Source: a virus | Virus record (IMG/VR): IMGVR_UViG_3300020129_000348 | Span: 1-51,461 of that record | Length of the DNA: 51,461 nt | Reading direction: 5' to 3' (one strand) | Shown: piece after piece, positions 16,073 to 24,008 of the stretch | How the letters are laid out: each line of letters begins with the position of its first letter | How positions within the stretch are numbered: position 1 is the first letter of the stretch | The notes under the pieces: generated by a model | Databases searched by the model: none | Seen by the model: the letters and a program-made list of their open reading frames with translations, nothing else | What the model was told of the DNA's origin: nothing | Program-made: the position numbers and the translations under genes

Positions 16073-17664
16073 AACGTGCAAATAATCTTTTCGGCTTCGG
16101 GAGTAAGACTACTGTTCACAAGCAGCGTGGACAGTCTCGCCGCGACGTTGCGCGAATCGCTGAGTCTGCCGGCCGGAAATCAGGCGACACTCACCAATTT
16201 AAAGCCTGGAGCGTTCGCTATAAATCCTGGGGACCGGAAGCTCTTAAAGAATTCGAGCGGGCCTATCGCAAGGGAGTCGAGACGGGTGAAAGCGTTGCGG
16301 AGCGTAAACGCGTTGAGAAGCGCGGAAAGGAGGTTTCGAGCGAGGTAGCCGAAGACGTAGTGAACGCACTTGCAGGTTTGGGTATGAGCGTGAGAGAAGC
16401 CAAACAGCAAGTCAAGCGTCACGAGCGGGCGGGGGATTCATTCGATACGTTGTTCAAAAAGGTCATGCAGCGGAACCCAATTACAATCCGGCCAACTAAG
16501 ATCAACGTTAACCCTAGCCTATTAGGAACCCGGCATGGACGGGAAAGTGAATACAGGCAGTCCAAAATCTACCAGGCAGGACATTTACTGGGGATCAAAG
16601 ACCGACGCTCTAAACATGCCCATCGTGGCGACCGTTGGCTGATCGATGAAGCGGATCGACGTTTTCCTGATGTTGCTCCCGCATACAGGATCGCCTTCAG
16701 GCAGGGATATAATTTTGGCTTTGAGAAAACTTCGTCTAATCCCAAAGGTGGGAAGTTCGACCGTTGCGTGACGAAGGTTTCCAAGTCCTGCACCGCAAGC
16801 CCCTACGCGGTCTGTCAAAAAACAGTTGGCCGTGGGAATCCCGTTCACATTGCCACGCTCAAGGCCGGAAGTGCCGAAGCGCAAGTAAAGCAAGTCGGTG
16901 CGCACAAGTTCACCGTGGACATCAAAAAGGGGACGTACTCTACGCATCAGGACTTCGATGGCTTGCCAGTTGCGATGGCATGGGCTAGACTCAGGCTCCA
17001 CGAAGTGATGTTCCGTCCAAATCCAAAGACTGGACGTGCGAACCCAATCGGCGCGGCAGAGCGAGTCTACGAAGAATTCCACGGATTCCCGTCAAAGGAA
17101 GTACTTGAGTACACTTCTCAGGAGTACTTCCACTCGGTCACGGTTGGAGTGGGACAGCTCGTGTGTATCGACGTGGTTCTCCCTGAGAACGGTAAGTCAG
17201 TTCCGCTGATCGCAAAAGGCTTCCGCTTCGACCCTGAGAAATTCTTACCGTTGAAGGTCCGTTATTCCAAAGAAGCTGAAGCTGCCGATGCAAGTTGGAT
17301 CTTCGAACCCAAAACTTCGCTTGCCGATGTAGTGCAAGTGACTTGCTCTGAGGACCGCCGTCAGCTTTTCTTCCACGGCGGCGACCAATCGCTACCAACA
17401 GAACGAATCGGACTGACCAAGGCAGACGAGCATGATCACATGCTGATCGGAACGATTGTCAACTTGACCTACCGGACTCGCAAGAGCTTCGAAGGCAAAG
17501 ACGAGAAAGATTTCCACCACGAGTTTGGGAAAGAAGGATCGCGCGGTATATGTCCCGTGTTACTCTACTTTCCTAGATCCAAGAGTATGAAGGTAGCCGG
17601 GGGACGGTACTACATCGCTCCTCCGAGAAGAGACATTGGCGCAAGCCCTGGGATTACAGGATGA
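16069..17664 (+). CDS. Large basic protein of unknown function, CTG start proposed
   Basis: Coding begins at or just after the previous stop; the only start fitting the operon's overlap pattern is CTG at 16069, which forms CTGA with the upstream stop, with GGAG about ten bases before it. The next in-frame ATG (16384) would discard a plausible helical region. The product has 531 residues: a basic helical N-terminal part with RRDVARIAESAGRKSG, a central segment KFDRCVTKVSKSCTASPYAVC, a phrase I associate with phage proteins, and a beta-rich C-terminal half. It may be a multi-domain virion or DNA-handling protein. The start is uncertain. Confidence 0.5.
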   Translation: MKRANNLFGFGSKTTVHKQRGQSRRDVARIAESAGRKSGDTHQFKAWSVRYKSWGPEALKEFERAYRKGVETGESVAERKRVEKRGKEVSSEVAEDVVNALAGLGMSVREAKQQVKRHERAGDSFDTLFKKVMQRNPITIRPTKINVNPSLLGTRHGRESEYRQSKIYQAGHLLGIKDRRSKHAHRGDRWLIDEADRRFPDVAPAYRIAFRQGYNFGFEKTSSNPKGGKFDRCVTKVSKSCTASPYAVCQKTVGRGNPVHIATLKAGSAEAQVKQVGAHKFTVDIKKGTYSTHQDFDGLPVAMAWARLRLHEVMFRPNPKTGRANPIGAAERVYEEFHGFPSKEVLEYTSQEYFHSVTVGVGQLVCIDVVLPENGKSVPLIAKGFRFDPEKFLPLKVRYSKEAEAADASWIFEPKTSLADVVQVTCSEDRRQLFFHGGDQSLPTERIGLTKADEHDHMLIGTIVNLTYRTRKSFEGKDEKDFHHEFGKEGSRGICPVLLYFPRSKSMKVAGGRYYIAPPRRDIGASPGITG

Positions 17665-18791
17665 GATTCAACTTTTACAGCCATCCGACATTCGAGCCGT
17701 GGGACTGGACTAATCCTGACCGCGTTGGGATTGGAGGATCAGAGACATCGCATATTGAAATGGCGCGCCGGCTTGCGGCCCGTGGTCATGTTGTTACATC
17801 ATGGGCGCCAATACCGGAATACCGTTCAGGCGTCAATGAAGGCGTGTTGTGGCTGCATTCCCAGTTCGCTTCCGACCGTGGACACTTCAGCGATGAGAGT
17901 GTTTACTCAGATGGAATATGGGTCATCTATCGTCAACCTGCCGTGATCGACGAGATTTTAACTGACCGTCCAATCTGGTTAGTCTGCCAAGACGTAGACT
18001 ACGTTCGCCCAGAGAATAATCTGACGCCAGAGCGGTGCGCCAAGCTCACACGCATCATCGCGTTGTGCGAAACGCACGCTCAATACTTGCGCAATCGCTA
18101 TCCCTACACGGCGGATAAAGTATTCGTCTCGTCGAACGGCATCAAGAGTGAACTAATCTCTCAGCTTCTCGAGAATCCACCCGAGCGCAATCTGCGACGT
18201 TTGATGTACGCCAGCTCCCCAGATCGAGGAATGGAATACCTGCTCTCCATTTTCCCAAGGGCAAAGGAAATTGTTCCGGACCTGGAACTCCACGTGTTCT
18301 ACGGCTTCGACAACATCGACAAGGTAGTGAAGCACTACGGCGAGGATTCGCGCGTCGGACAAAACACAAGACGGCTGAAAGAACTCCTCAATCAACCCGG
18401 CGTCACATGGCATGGACGCACCGGACAACCCGTACTCCTGCAGGAGTGGCTCAAATCGGGAATCTGGTGCCATCCGTCGAACTTCACCGAAACATCGTGT
18501 ATCACGTGCATGGACGCGCAAGCCTGTGGAGCAATCCCGATCACCTGTCCAACCTGGGCGGTGTCTGAGAACGTAAAGCATGGCGTCTTTATCGACGGCA
18601 ACTTGAAAAACGAAGTGGTTCGATCTCGTTACGTGCTGGAACTCATCCGGATGGCGCTCGACCCTCAGAGACAAGAATCAATCCGCCAAGAGATGATGCC
18701 CTGGGCGCTGGAAGCATTCGGCTGGGAACTGTTCGTCGATCAGTGGATTGGTTGGGCGCGTCACGACATGAAAGTCGAGGTCGCGGCATGA
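17661..18791 (+). CDS. GT-B glycosyltransferase (GT4-like)
   Basis: The 376-residue protein overlaps the upstream gene by ATGA. It has the GT4 layout: an N-terminal acceptor domain with GIGGSETSHIEMARRLAARGH, a central SNGIKSELI, and the donor-binding motif with an E-x7-D/E pattern in NFTETSCITCMDAQACGAIP near residues 273-292. It should transfer a sugar from a nucleotide sugar. It heads a three-gene block with a methyltransferase and a second glycosyltransferase, which suggests glycosylation of a virion or envelope component. Confidence 0.8.
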   Translation: MRFNFYSHPTFEPWDWTNPDRVGIGGSETSHIEMARRLAARGHVVTSWAPIPEYRSGVNEGVLWLHSQFASDRGHFSDESVYSDGIWVIYRQPAVIDEILTDRPIWLVCQDVDYVRPENNLTPERCAKLTRIIALCETHAQYLRNRYPYTADKVFVSSNGIKSELISQLLENPPERNLRRLMYASSPDRGMEYLLSIFPRAKEIVPDLELHVFYGFDNIDKVVKHYGEDSRVGQNTRRLKELLNQPGVTWHGRTGQPVLLQEWLKSGIWCHPSNFTETSCITCMDAQACGAIPITCPTWAVSENVKHGVFIDGNLKNEVVRSRYVLELIRMALDPQRQESIRQEMMPWALEAFGWELFVDQWIGWARHDMKVEVAA

Positions 18792-19336
18792 ACTTTGAAA
18801 CGACAGTGTACCGCGATCAGTTCAGTTTTCAACGTCTCTATGCGAAAGGGAAAGTGTTGAATGTCGGCTCAAACACAGACGGAGCAGGATTCGCCCAAAC
18901 AGGAGGAGTCAACGTCGACTTATTCGCGACCGATAATCATACCGGGCTACCATTGCCTATACATATCTTCGCAGACGCCCGTTCGCTTCCGTTCAAACGA
19001 GTTTTTGACTCAGTGGTACTTGGTGAAATCCTAGAGCACATGGAACACGATGACGCGGTGAAAGCACTCAGCCAGGCGCGGACTGCAATGAAACATGGCG
19101 GCCGAGTCGTCATTACCATGCCCCACGATCACCGCAGGGACGAGGGACGCGAAACAGAACCTCCGATCACACCAGAAAACAAGTGGTACGCGCCGGGAAT
19201 CTTCGCCTATCATCACCGCTGTATTTCACGGAAAGAACTATTCAGTTGGATCTGTGAAGCCGGTCTCAACGTGTTGAACTACGCGCGAATTGCCTACGTA
19301 TGGGGTGAGGTTGGAACTGGAGTTGTCGCATGCTGA
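18788..19336 (+). CDS. Class I SAM-dependent methyltransferase
   Basis: The 182-residue protein has a Rossmann methyltransferase core: motif I VLNVGSNTDGAG near residues 23-34, an acidic end to the second strand (NVDLF), SLPFKRVFDSVVLGEILEHM, then GGRVVITMPHD. It lies between two glycosyltransferases with overlapping codons on both sides. A methyl group on the glycan, capping or altering a sugar, is the simplest role. Confidence 0.75.
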   Translation: MNFETTVYRDQFSFQRLYAKGKVLNVGSNTDGAGFAQTGGVNVDLFATDNHTGLPLPIHIFADARSLPFKRVFDSVVLGEILEHMEHDDAVKALSQARTAMKHGGRVVITMPHDHRRDEGRETEPPITPENKWYAPGIFAYHHRCISRKELFSWICEAGLNVLNYARIAYVWGEVGTGVVAC

Positions 19337-20028
19337 CCCATCAGAAACTCATCGGTACGATCGGCTACATGGGTGGGGTGATGAGCTTACCGGAACCGTT
19401 CGCTTGGTCTTGGGGAAACATGCTCTCTTACACCAAAGAAGCATTGTGCCAGCCGAACGAGCATGTACTCGCAGAGAAAACGAAGCTCAGCTTGCACGAC
19501 TGGGCACGAAACGAGCTCGTGTCCAGAATGCAGGGAGACTGGCTACTGATGTTCGACACTGACGTCGCCTTTGAGCCGGACATGGCCGCACGTCTCGTGA
19601 TGACCATGACACGGTATGACGTGGACGTACTCACGGGGATTTACTGCTATAAGTCGCCTCCGCACTTTCCAGTGTTGTACGTCTGGAATCCGGAGACTGA
19701 AAAACACGAGACGATTGCCAAGTGGCCGCGGAACCAGGATCTGATTCCAGTCAGTTCAGCCGGCGGCGGTTGCCTGCTTGTTCGCCGTCGAGTCTTTGAA
19801 CGCATCACGTCGGAACTGAACGAAAATCCGTTTGACCGCTATCCGGGCAAGGGCGAGGATCACTCGTTCTTCATGCGACTCAGAAAGCTGGGAATCAAAC
19901 CGGCCTGCGCTTGGAAGATTGAAATGCAGCACTTGGAGTATGTCGGCCTCACGCCGTCGCAGAATTACATTGAACCGGAAGAAGGTTCACACGAGTTTGA
20001 AATGGAAGGTTTTGCAATAGCCCGTTAA
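19330..20028 (+). CDS. GT-A glycosyltransferase (GT2-like)
   Basis: The 232-residue protein has a metal-binding DxD in MLFDTDVAFEPDMAARL near residues 74-77, a core beta segment (DVLTGIYCYKSPPHFPVL) and GGGCLLVRRRVFERI, which are typical of GT-A enzymes acting on nucleotide sugars. A later GKGEDHSFFMRLRKLGIK supplies the usual ED acid. It is the last of the three-gene glycan block and overlaps the methyltransferase by seven bases. Confidence 0.75.
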   Translation: MLTHQKLIGTIGYMGGVMSLPEPFAWSWGNMLSYTKEALCQPNEHVLAEKTKLSLHDWARNELVSRMQGDWLLMFDTDVAFEPDMAARLVMTMTRYDVDVLTGIYCYKSPPHFPVLYVWNPETEKHETIAKWPRNQDLIPVSSAGGGCLLVRRRVFERITSELNENPFDRYPGKGEDHSFFMRLRKLGIKPACAWKIEMQHLEYVGLTPSQNYIEPEEGSHEFEMEGFAIAR

Positions 20029-20055
20029 TCGGGAGCGAAAGGACGAAAGGACAAA

Positions 20056-20523
20056 ATGAACTTGAACAAGAAACACGCTATCGGTTTTCTGGTGGCACTG
20101 CTCTGTATTTTGACAATCGGTGTCGCCATCGTAATTCACCCGCACCTATCCCACAAGTTGATCGTTCAGTGCTGGACTGCGTTTTCCCTCATCGGCGGCG
20201 CCGTGACAATCTCTTACCTGTATCCGATCACAACCGGGCCTCCGACCGGATCGCAAGTCACGAACATGGTCATTGCCACAGTCGTTGGAAGTGCGGCCGG
20301 CGATACGTCGGCGGTGATTACACACAACTTTGGGCTGGCCGCAGGCGAAATCACGCAAGGTTTTCCGAGAGTGGTGATTGAAGGCCAAGACGGGAACAGT
20401 ATTACATCGCCCTGGTTTGAATTGTCGGAGAATCCGAACTACACGGTTCTCGGCAAGGGAACTGTCGCGGCGGGCGGAACGGTGAAGGTCACGATTGACC
20501 GGCCTCACAGTATCGTCCGGTAA
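20056..20523 (+). CDS. Double-span membrane protein with beta-rich domain
   Basis: The 155-residue protein has two N-terminal hydrophobic helices (GFLVALLCILTIGVAIVI and CWTAFSLIGGAVTISYL), then a soluble beta-rich domain (VVIATVV-like strands to VKVTIDRPH). AAAGGA lies five bases before the ATG, within a repeated GAAAGGAC. This is the last gene before the structured RNA and probably ends the long operon's first part. No family is recognised. Confidence 0.5.
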   Translation: MNLNKKHAIGFLVALLCILTIGVAIVIHPHLSHKLIVQCWTAFSLIGGAVTISYLYPITTGPPTGSQVTNMVIATVVGSAAGDTSAVITHNFGLAAGEITQGFPRVVIEGQDGNSITSPWFELSENPNYTVLGKGTVAAGGTVKVTIDRPHSIVR

Positions 20524-20573
20524 AGGTCTTTGAATTGAAGTTTGCTTCGGAGTAATTACCCGGAGCGTAAAAC

Positions 20574-20652
20574 CAGAAAGCGTCCTTCGCGAAGGGGGCC
20601 GTTGGCAGAAATCCTCACGGATTTTCCGCTGGCTGCCCCCTTTCGCTTTCTG
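20574..20652 (+). promoter_or_regulatory. Multibranched leader RNA structure
   Basis: A closing stem of nine base pairs (CAGAAAGCG at 20574 with CGCTTTCTG at 20644) encloses two further stems: CCTT/AAGG around a CGCG loop, and GGGGGC (20594) with GCCCCC (20635), itself topped by AAATCC/GGATTT with a TCAC loop. The third stem shares G residues with the second. No T-run follows; a Shine-Dalgarno AAGGAGA and the ATG of the next gene do. It is therefore more likely a leader that protects or regulates the downstream virion mRNA than a terminator. Confidence 0.7.
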
Positions 20653-20664
20653 TAAGGAGATTTG

Positions 20665-21387
20665 ATGTACGTAGGCAGAACGACCTCAGTTGTAAACCCG
20701 AAAGGGTCCCGCGCCGCTCCCCGGCGCAAACCGTCTGGGAACCCAGCGTGGATGCTCACGCTTGGTCCGATGAATCCAAAAAGGAGAAGTAACGTGCCAA
20801 AAGCAAAGCGCAAAGGCAAGAAAAAAAGCGCGTATCGGGCCACGTCAGTATCCCGTGCGCAAAACCATAAAGGAAAAACCAAGAGCATGTCCATCACGCC
20901 CGGGCGATTGATGGCTCTCATGGGCAAGAAGAAGAGCAAGGGCCATCGCCGGCGCGGAGCGGGGAATCCGATTGCGAAGTCAATCACTCTCGCACGCCCC
21001 GCGAGTATCGGCAAGGCAGCCGCTGGAATTCTGGTAGGCGTCGGACTTAACAAAGCCGCCGTCTCCATGCTTCCGGACGGGATCAAGGGCAACAACCTCT
21101 ACGCATTCCTCGCGTCGGTCGGAATTGCTCTGGGTGAATGGTGGCTGCTGAGTATGGTGGACGGGGAATTCGGAGCCGCGGCGGGTCTCGGTGGAATCGC
21201 CGAAGCCGGCTCGATCGGTCTGAACAACTGGCTACCCGCAATTGGAAGCCATGTTTCGCTCGGAGAATTCGTGCCGGGCAAGACGTTGTTCCCGTACAAC
21301 CCAATCCGTGAGGGAGCTGGCCCCTACAAGCCCAGTGGCGAACGACGCTTCGCCTATCCGGGAGCCTATCAAGTTTCGGCTGCGTAA
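20665..21387 (+). CDS. Basic membrane protein with C-terminal GEFVPGKTLFPYNPIREG motif
   Basis: The 240-residue protein starts at ATG six bases after AAGGAGA. The N-terminal 100 residues are very basic (KAKRKGKKKSAY, GKKKSKGHRRRG), suitable for DNA or lipid contact. A Gly/Ala-rich region with two likely membrane segments follows (IGKAAAGILVGVGLN and NLYAFLASVGIALGEWWLL). The tail contains LGEFVPGKTLFPYNPIREG, identical at its core to the repeats of the protein at 15635. It may link the genome or membrane to the capsid proteins encoded next. Confidence 0.6.
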   Translation: MYVGRTTSVVNPKGSRAAPRRKPSGNPAWMLTLGPMNPKRRSNVPKAKRKGKKKSAYRATSVSRAQNHKGKTKSMSITPGRLMALMGKKKSKGHRRRGAGNPIAKSITLARPASIGKAAAGILVGVGLNKAAVSMLPDGIKGNNLYAFLASVGIALGEWWLLSMVDGEFGAAAGLGGIAEAGSIGLNNWLPAIGSHVSLGEFVPGKTLFPYNPIREGAGPYKPSGERRFAYPGAYQVSAA

Positions 21388-21421
21388 GCATCCGCAAATT
21401 CGAAAGGGAAACTAGAAACTT

Positions 21422-22114
21422 ATGAATCAGTCACAGCAAATCGCACAAGCAGCCGGTCAACAAGCTCTCGCGCGGATGGCCGATCAAGCGGTCGCAACGC
21501 AAGTCGCGGCGGAAGCAATCACGGCCAAGCAAATGTACATCGTCAACCAATTCCGGGGACAGATCTACATTTCAGACACCCTCGACGTTCAGGACACACC
21601 GGTCTACGACACACTCACGTTCGCGGCCGGCACGACCATCTCACTCACCAACAACATCTGGTTCACCAACGTAGAGCAAGGAAGCGGCAAATCCTTGGCT
21701 CAAACGAACATGACCCAGAACGGAAAACTCGACGCGCCGGAAGCAATCGCAGTTCTCGGCGTCCGAGTCGGCATCAACGAAGAAGCTCTTCGCTCGGATC
21801 TGACCACTCTTTTCAACGGCTGGGCCTATCAGCTCTCCCTGGGAAAGAAGCCGTATCAGCTTGCGAACCTTCGCCACTTCTCGTCCGGTTGGGGACTCTT
21901 CGGAACCACCACCCGCACAAGCGAATCAATTTACACCAACGGCTACCCGTCGCGAGGCTCGATGAACCTTTTGGAAATCAACCTCGTCATCGCAAACCAG
22001 ATGAGTTTCAACGCTCAACTGGTCGGCAACACTTCGCAAGTCGTCTCTTCGTCCGGGCCGGGACTCATTCTGTTGAATGAACTCGTCGGCCTGTATGCGC
22101 GAGGCGTGCAGTAA
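21422..22114 (+). CDS. Putative major virion protein (core copy)
   Basis: The 230-residue protein has an Ala/Gln-rich helical start and then a long beta-rich body (QMYIVNQFRGQIYIS, TPVYDTLTFAAGTTISL). A truncated relative with a Tat signal is encoded at 39206. The gene follows the structured leader and is closed by a strong terminator, as expected for a highly expressed structural protein. Capsid identity is inferred from context; I do not recognise the fold from sequence. Confidence 0.55.
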   Translation: MNQSQQIAQAAGQQALARMADQAVATQVAAEAITAKQMYIVNQFRGQIYISDTLDVQDTPVYDTLTFAAGTTISLTNNIWFTNVEQGSGKSLAQTNMTQNGKLDAPEAIAVLGVRVGINEEALRSDLTTLFNGWAYQLSLGKKPYQLANLRHFSSGWGLFGTTTRTSESIYTNGYPSRGSMNLLEINLVIANQMSFNAQLVGNTSQVVSSSGPGLILLNELVGLYARGVQ

Positions 22115-22117
22115 GCT

Positions 22118-22152
22118 ATCGCCGTTTGGCGATGCCCTCGATTCGTTGAGGG
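22118..22152 (+). terminator. Twin hairpins after the virion gene
   Basis: Two short hairpins follow the stop codon directly: ATCGCC/GGCGAT around a GTTT loop, then CCCTC/GAGGG. They have no T-run of their own but lie just before the main terminator and may protect the mRNA 3' end. Confidence 0.5.
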
Positions 22153-22158
22153 ACGCAT

Positions 22159-22210
22159 GGGGCAGGTTACTCTCCTCCGAGTCTGCCCCTGCATTTTACT
22201 TTTTCTTTTT
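22159..22210 (+). terminator. Rho-independent terminator
   Basis: A perfect seven-base stem GGGGCAG/CTGCCCC (22159-22165 with 22183-22189) is followed by a T-rich run of about 20 bases. It ends the transcript carrying the putative major virion protein and lies right against the outer end of the first cassette. Confidence 0.8.
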
Positions 22211-22211
22211 A

Positions 22212-22275
22212 TGTTGGCGCTCTTCTCACTTTCGGTTCGTCGGTTGATCCTCAATGCCGTTCGCGCTATGAGGCA
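22212..22275 (-). repeat. Cassette 3' arm of unit 1
   Basis: The + strand reads TGTTGGCGCTCTTCTC at the outer end and GTTCGCGC at the inner end. On the - strand it encodes the tail HSANGIEDQPTNRK of the unit's gene, whose TGA lies in the arm. An inner CGG/CCG stem is possible. Confidence 0.85.
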
Positions 22276-22717
22276 GGCATTCGAAGATCAACAGGCCATT
22301 CTTGGTTACTCCGCATTGTCGATAACCGGCCTTCAGAAAGCATCGGCCAGGATCGCGCTTGTGGCGTACCTTCTTGGGGTCAACGTAGGTGTACAGGCGT
22401 TCGCCGGGCCAGCGTTGCCATGCAATCTCGTTCGCCAACCGGATGAGTTCGCTCGACCGTCCCGAAGTACTGCCTTCGTTTCGGAAGACCGCACAATTAA
22501 CGCCAACCTGTCCATTGTCGCTTTTGAATTTGCGCCACGCGAACAGCGCACGTGCATCAGGAGTCAGCAGAAGCGTTTTCTCGCCAGGGCCAACCAACTG
22601 GAATATTTTACGGAAGGCACGCGCCGTGTAGTGCCGCTTGAACAGCGACATTGCAGTCGTGTTGCCATCGCGGATCGGAATCCAGCCGACGCCAAACAGA
22701 AATGGCTGTTCACTCAT
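22226..22717 (-). CDS. Conserved phage protein, possible GNAT/Mom-like fold
   Basis: The product has 163 residues from ATG at 22717. It reads IPIRDGNTTAMSLFKRHY, FQLVGPGEKTLLLTPDARAL, FAWRKF, NCAVFRNEG, then AWQRWPGERLYTYVDPKKV and CGVTKNGLLIFECLP. I know this family from many phage genomes as an uncharacterised protein. The terminal part recalls an acetyltransferase fold like that of DNA-modifying Mom proteins, but this is only a suggestion. The C-terminal 14 residues come from the cassette arm. Confidence 0.65.
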   Translation of the reverse strand: MSEQPFLFGVGWIPIRDGNTTAMSLFKRHYTARAFRKIFQLVGPGEKTLLLTPDARALFAWRKFKSDNGQVGVNCAVFRNEGSTSGRSSELIRLANEIAWQRWPGERLYTYVDPKKVRHKRDPGRCFLKAGYRQCGVTKNGLLIFECLPHSANGIEDQPTNRK

Positions 22718-22732
22718 CAGTACCACTCTTGC

Positions 22733-22788
22733 CCAGCGCACGCACGAAAGCAAGGTCCGTTTAGCACAGTACTGAGACAAGCGCCAAC
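22733..22788 (-). repeat. Cassette 5' arm of unit 1
   Basis: The + strand reads CCAGCGCACGCACG to GACAAGCGCCAACGAC. This subtype is shared almost exactly with the 5' arm of unit 2 (23941). The inner end lacks the AAATGAGGCA leader of most 5' arms. Confidence 0.75.
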
Positions 22789-22807
22789 GACATAAAGAGG
22801 AACCTAA

Positions 22808-23257
22808 ATGCAATACACTATGAATCAGTACTCACCAAGCTATCTTCAAGGGGTCAACCCCGCTCCGTCGTCCGAAATCGGATTCGAGCCACGGCCCTAC
22901 ACTTACCTGTACTCACCGGCGAATGGTCAACTCACGGCTTTGCAGGTTGTAAACCAGGACTCGGTTGCAATTCAGACTGACGCTGATTTTCTACTGTTCG
23001 GCTTCTATCTTTCACAGTTCACCGGCGCATTTCAAATCCTGTTGACCGATGCAACCGGCTACCAACTGTTCAGCGGGTTCATGAACTCGGGAGCGATTTC
23101 ACAGTCAAGTGCTGATCCGACTGTATTCAGCCCTTCTCACCCATTTCCAGCAGGAGGAAAGATTCTGATTTCAATCCAGGACCTCTCGAATGCGACGAAC
23201 CCACTTCAGATTGCTTTCGTGGGCGAGAAGATGTTCCGGGTTAAACTCAATCAGTAG
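22808..23257 (+). CDS. Beta-rich putative virion protein
   Basis: The 149-residue protein starts at ATG after AGAGGAACCTAA; a second ATG six codons on is possible. It has no signal peptide or membrane helix. The composition is Ser/Gln/Phe-rich with alternating strands (DFLLFGFYLSQFTGAFQILL, KILISIQDLS). It stands between cassettes 1 and 2, in line with other virion-type genes. A minor capsid or spike role is inferred from position only. Confidence 0.5.
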   Translation: MQYTMNQYSPSYLQGVNPAPSSEIGFEPRPYTYLYSPANGQLTALQVVNQDSVAIQTDADFLLFGFYLSQFTGAFQILLTDATGYQLFSGFMNSGAISQSSADPTVFSPSHPFPAGGKILISIQDLSNATNPLQIAFVGEKMFRVKLNQ

Positions 23258-23264
23258 GCTTTTA

Positions 23265-23326
23265 TGTTGGCGCTCTTCTCAAGTGCGGTTCGTTGGCTGC
23301 GGATTCTCGGCGTTCGCGCTCTGAAG
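23265..23326 (-). repeat. Cassette 3' arm of unit 2
   Basis: Outer TGTTGGCGCTCTTCTC, inner GCGTTCGCGCTCTGAAG. On the - strand it encodes the tail LQSANAENPQPTNRT. It starts a few bases after the TAG of the + gene at 22808. Confidence 0.85.
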
Positions 23327-23926
23327 CACGAATTCTTTACAGTCGCACGGGACACATGGAGCATTTGTATCATGGATGCCGTGGCCTTTTCTGCCGCTGC
23401 AAAGCTGGCTATTGGCAGGATGATGGATGTACCATGGATGCCCGCATTGACAGAGTTCACTCCAGAGACGTTGCCTTTCAGCACGCACGCTATGAAACTG
23501 GCGTTCCACTGCGCGGATGATTGCATATCGACAATGGTTGCAAATATCGTCCGCTTGCCTCAACGCCGGGTTGCTTTCCATCAGCGCGTGTGCGCAATCG
23601 CCGTGAAAATGAAGGCCAGTCAGATCAGTGATAGCTGCGGCGAAGTTTTTGTACGAGATCTGCCGGGCCGTCGCGGCGGCTTCCCAAGAATTCTGCTGAA
23701 GTATCAAGTCGCGGCACGCCGCGCAGATGTCTCCTTGTTTTTCACACAGCACCCTAGAACAATTGTTGCAGTAGTAACCGCCAAGGGCATGGCGCACAGC
23801 TTCAGGGAGTTTTTGGTCATCAATCCGCTGTTTGAGTGTGCTGATCATCCGAGATGTCATCCGACGCGTATCAAGGATTCGCTGGTCGAGATCATACAGC
23901 CGCTCTTCAAGCTCTTCTGGGGTCAT
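23279..23926 (-). CDS. Multi-zinc-ribbon protein (cargo of unit 2)
   Basis: The product has 215 residues from ATG at 23926, with an N-terminal coiled-coil-like region (EELEERLYDLDQRI). Four or five CxxC-type knuckles follow (YCNNCSRVLC, ICAACRD, ICNHCRY, CQCGHPWYIH and CVPCDC), so it probably binds several zinc ions and may contact nucleic acid or protein. The last residues are encoded by the cassette arm. No specific family is recognised. Confidence 0.6.
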   Translation of the reverse strand: MTPEELEERLYDLDQRILDTRRMTSRMISTLKQRIDDQKLPEAVRHALGGYYCNNCSRVLCEKQGDICAACRDLILQQNSWEAAATARQISYKNFAAAITDLTGLHFHGDCAHALMESNPALRQADDICNHCRYAIIRAVERQFHSVRAERQRLWSELCQCGHPWYIHHPANSQLCSGRKGHGIHDTNAPCVPCDCKEFVLQSANAENPQPTNRT

Positions 23927-23940
23927 GCCTTGCACTGTAG

Positions 23941-23997
23941 CCCAGCGCGCGCACGGACGCAAGGCCCAGTCAGCCTAGTACTGAGACAAGCGCCAAC
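23941..23997 (-). repeat. Cassette 5' arm of unit 2
   Basis: CCCAGCGCGCGCACGG to ACAAGCGCCAAC on the + strand. It shares its last 24 bases almost identically with the 5' arm of unit 1, which suggests that the two units share a recent origin or were copied from each other. Confidence 0.75.
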
Positions 23998-24008
23998 GAC
24001 AAATTAAA

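Larger units (their letters stand above)
22212..22788 (-). mobile_element. Cassette unit 1 (one cargo gene)
   Basis: Inverted arms at 22212-22275 and 22733-22788 enclose one - strand gene between two + strand virion genes. The unit starts directly after the terminator of the gene at 21422 and ends 20 bases before the next start. Confidence 0.75.
23265..23997 (-). mobile_element. Cassette unit 2 (one cargo gene)
   Basis: Inverted arms at 23265-23326 and 23941-23997 enclose one zinc-ribbon gene. Both flanks are + strand virion-type genes, whose stop and start lie within about 12 bases of the arms. Confidence 0.75.

Noticed and set aside
20574-20652. Structured leader as a terminator of the preceding operon
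   Set aside because: No T-run follows the closing stem, which instead leads straight into AAGGAGA and a start codon.
23264-24007. Long + strand open frame opposite the zinc-ribbon gene of unit 2, and similar long frames at 22157 and 25184
   Set aside because: They begin in arm sequence (MLALFS type) and run antisense to genes with clear Cys motifs and start sites. They lack recognisable features.
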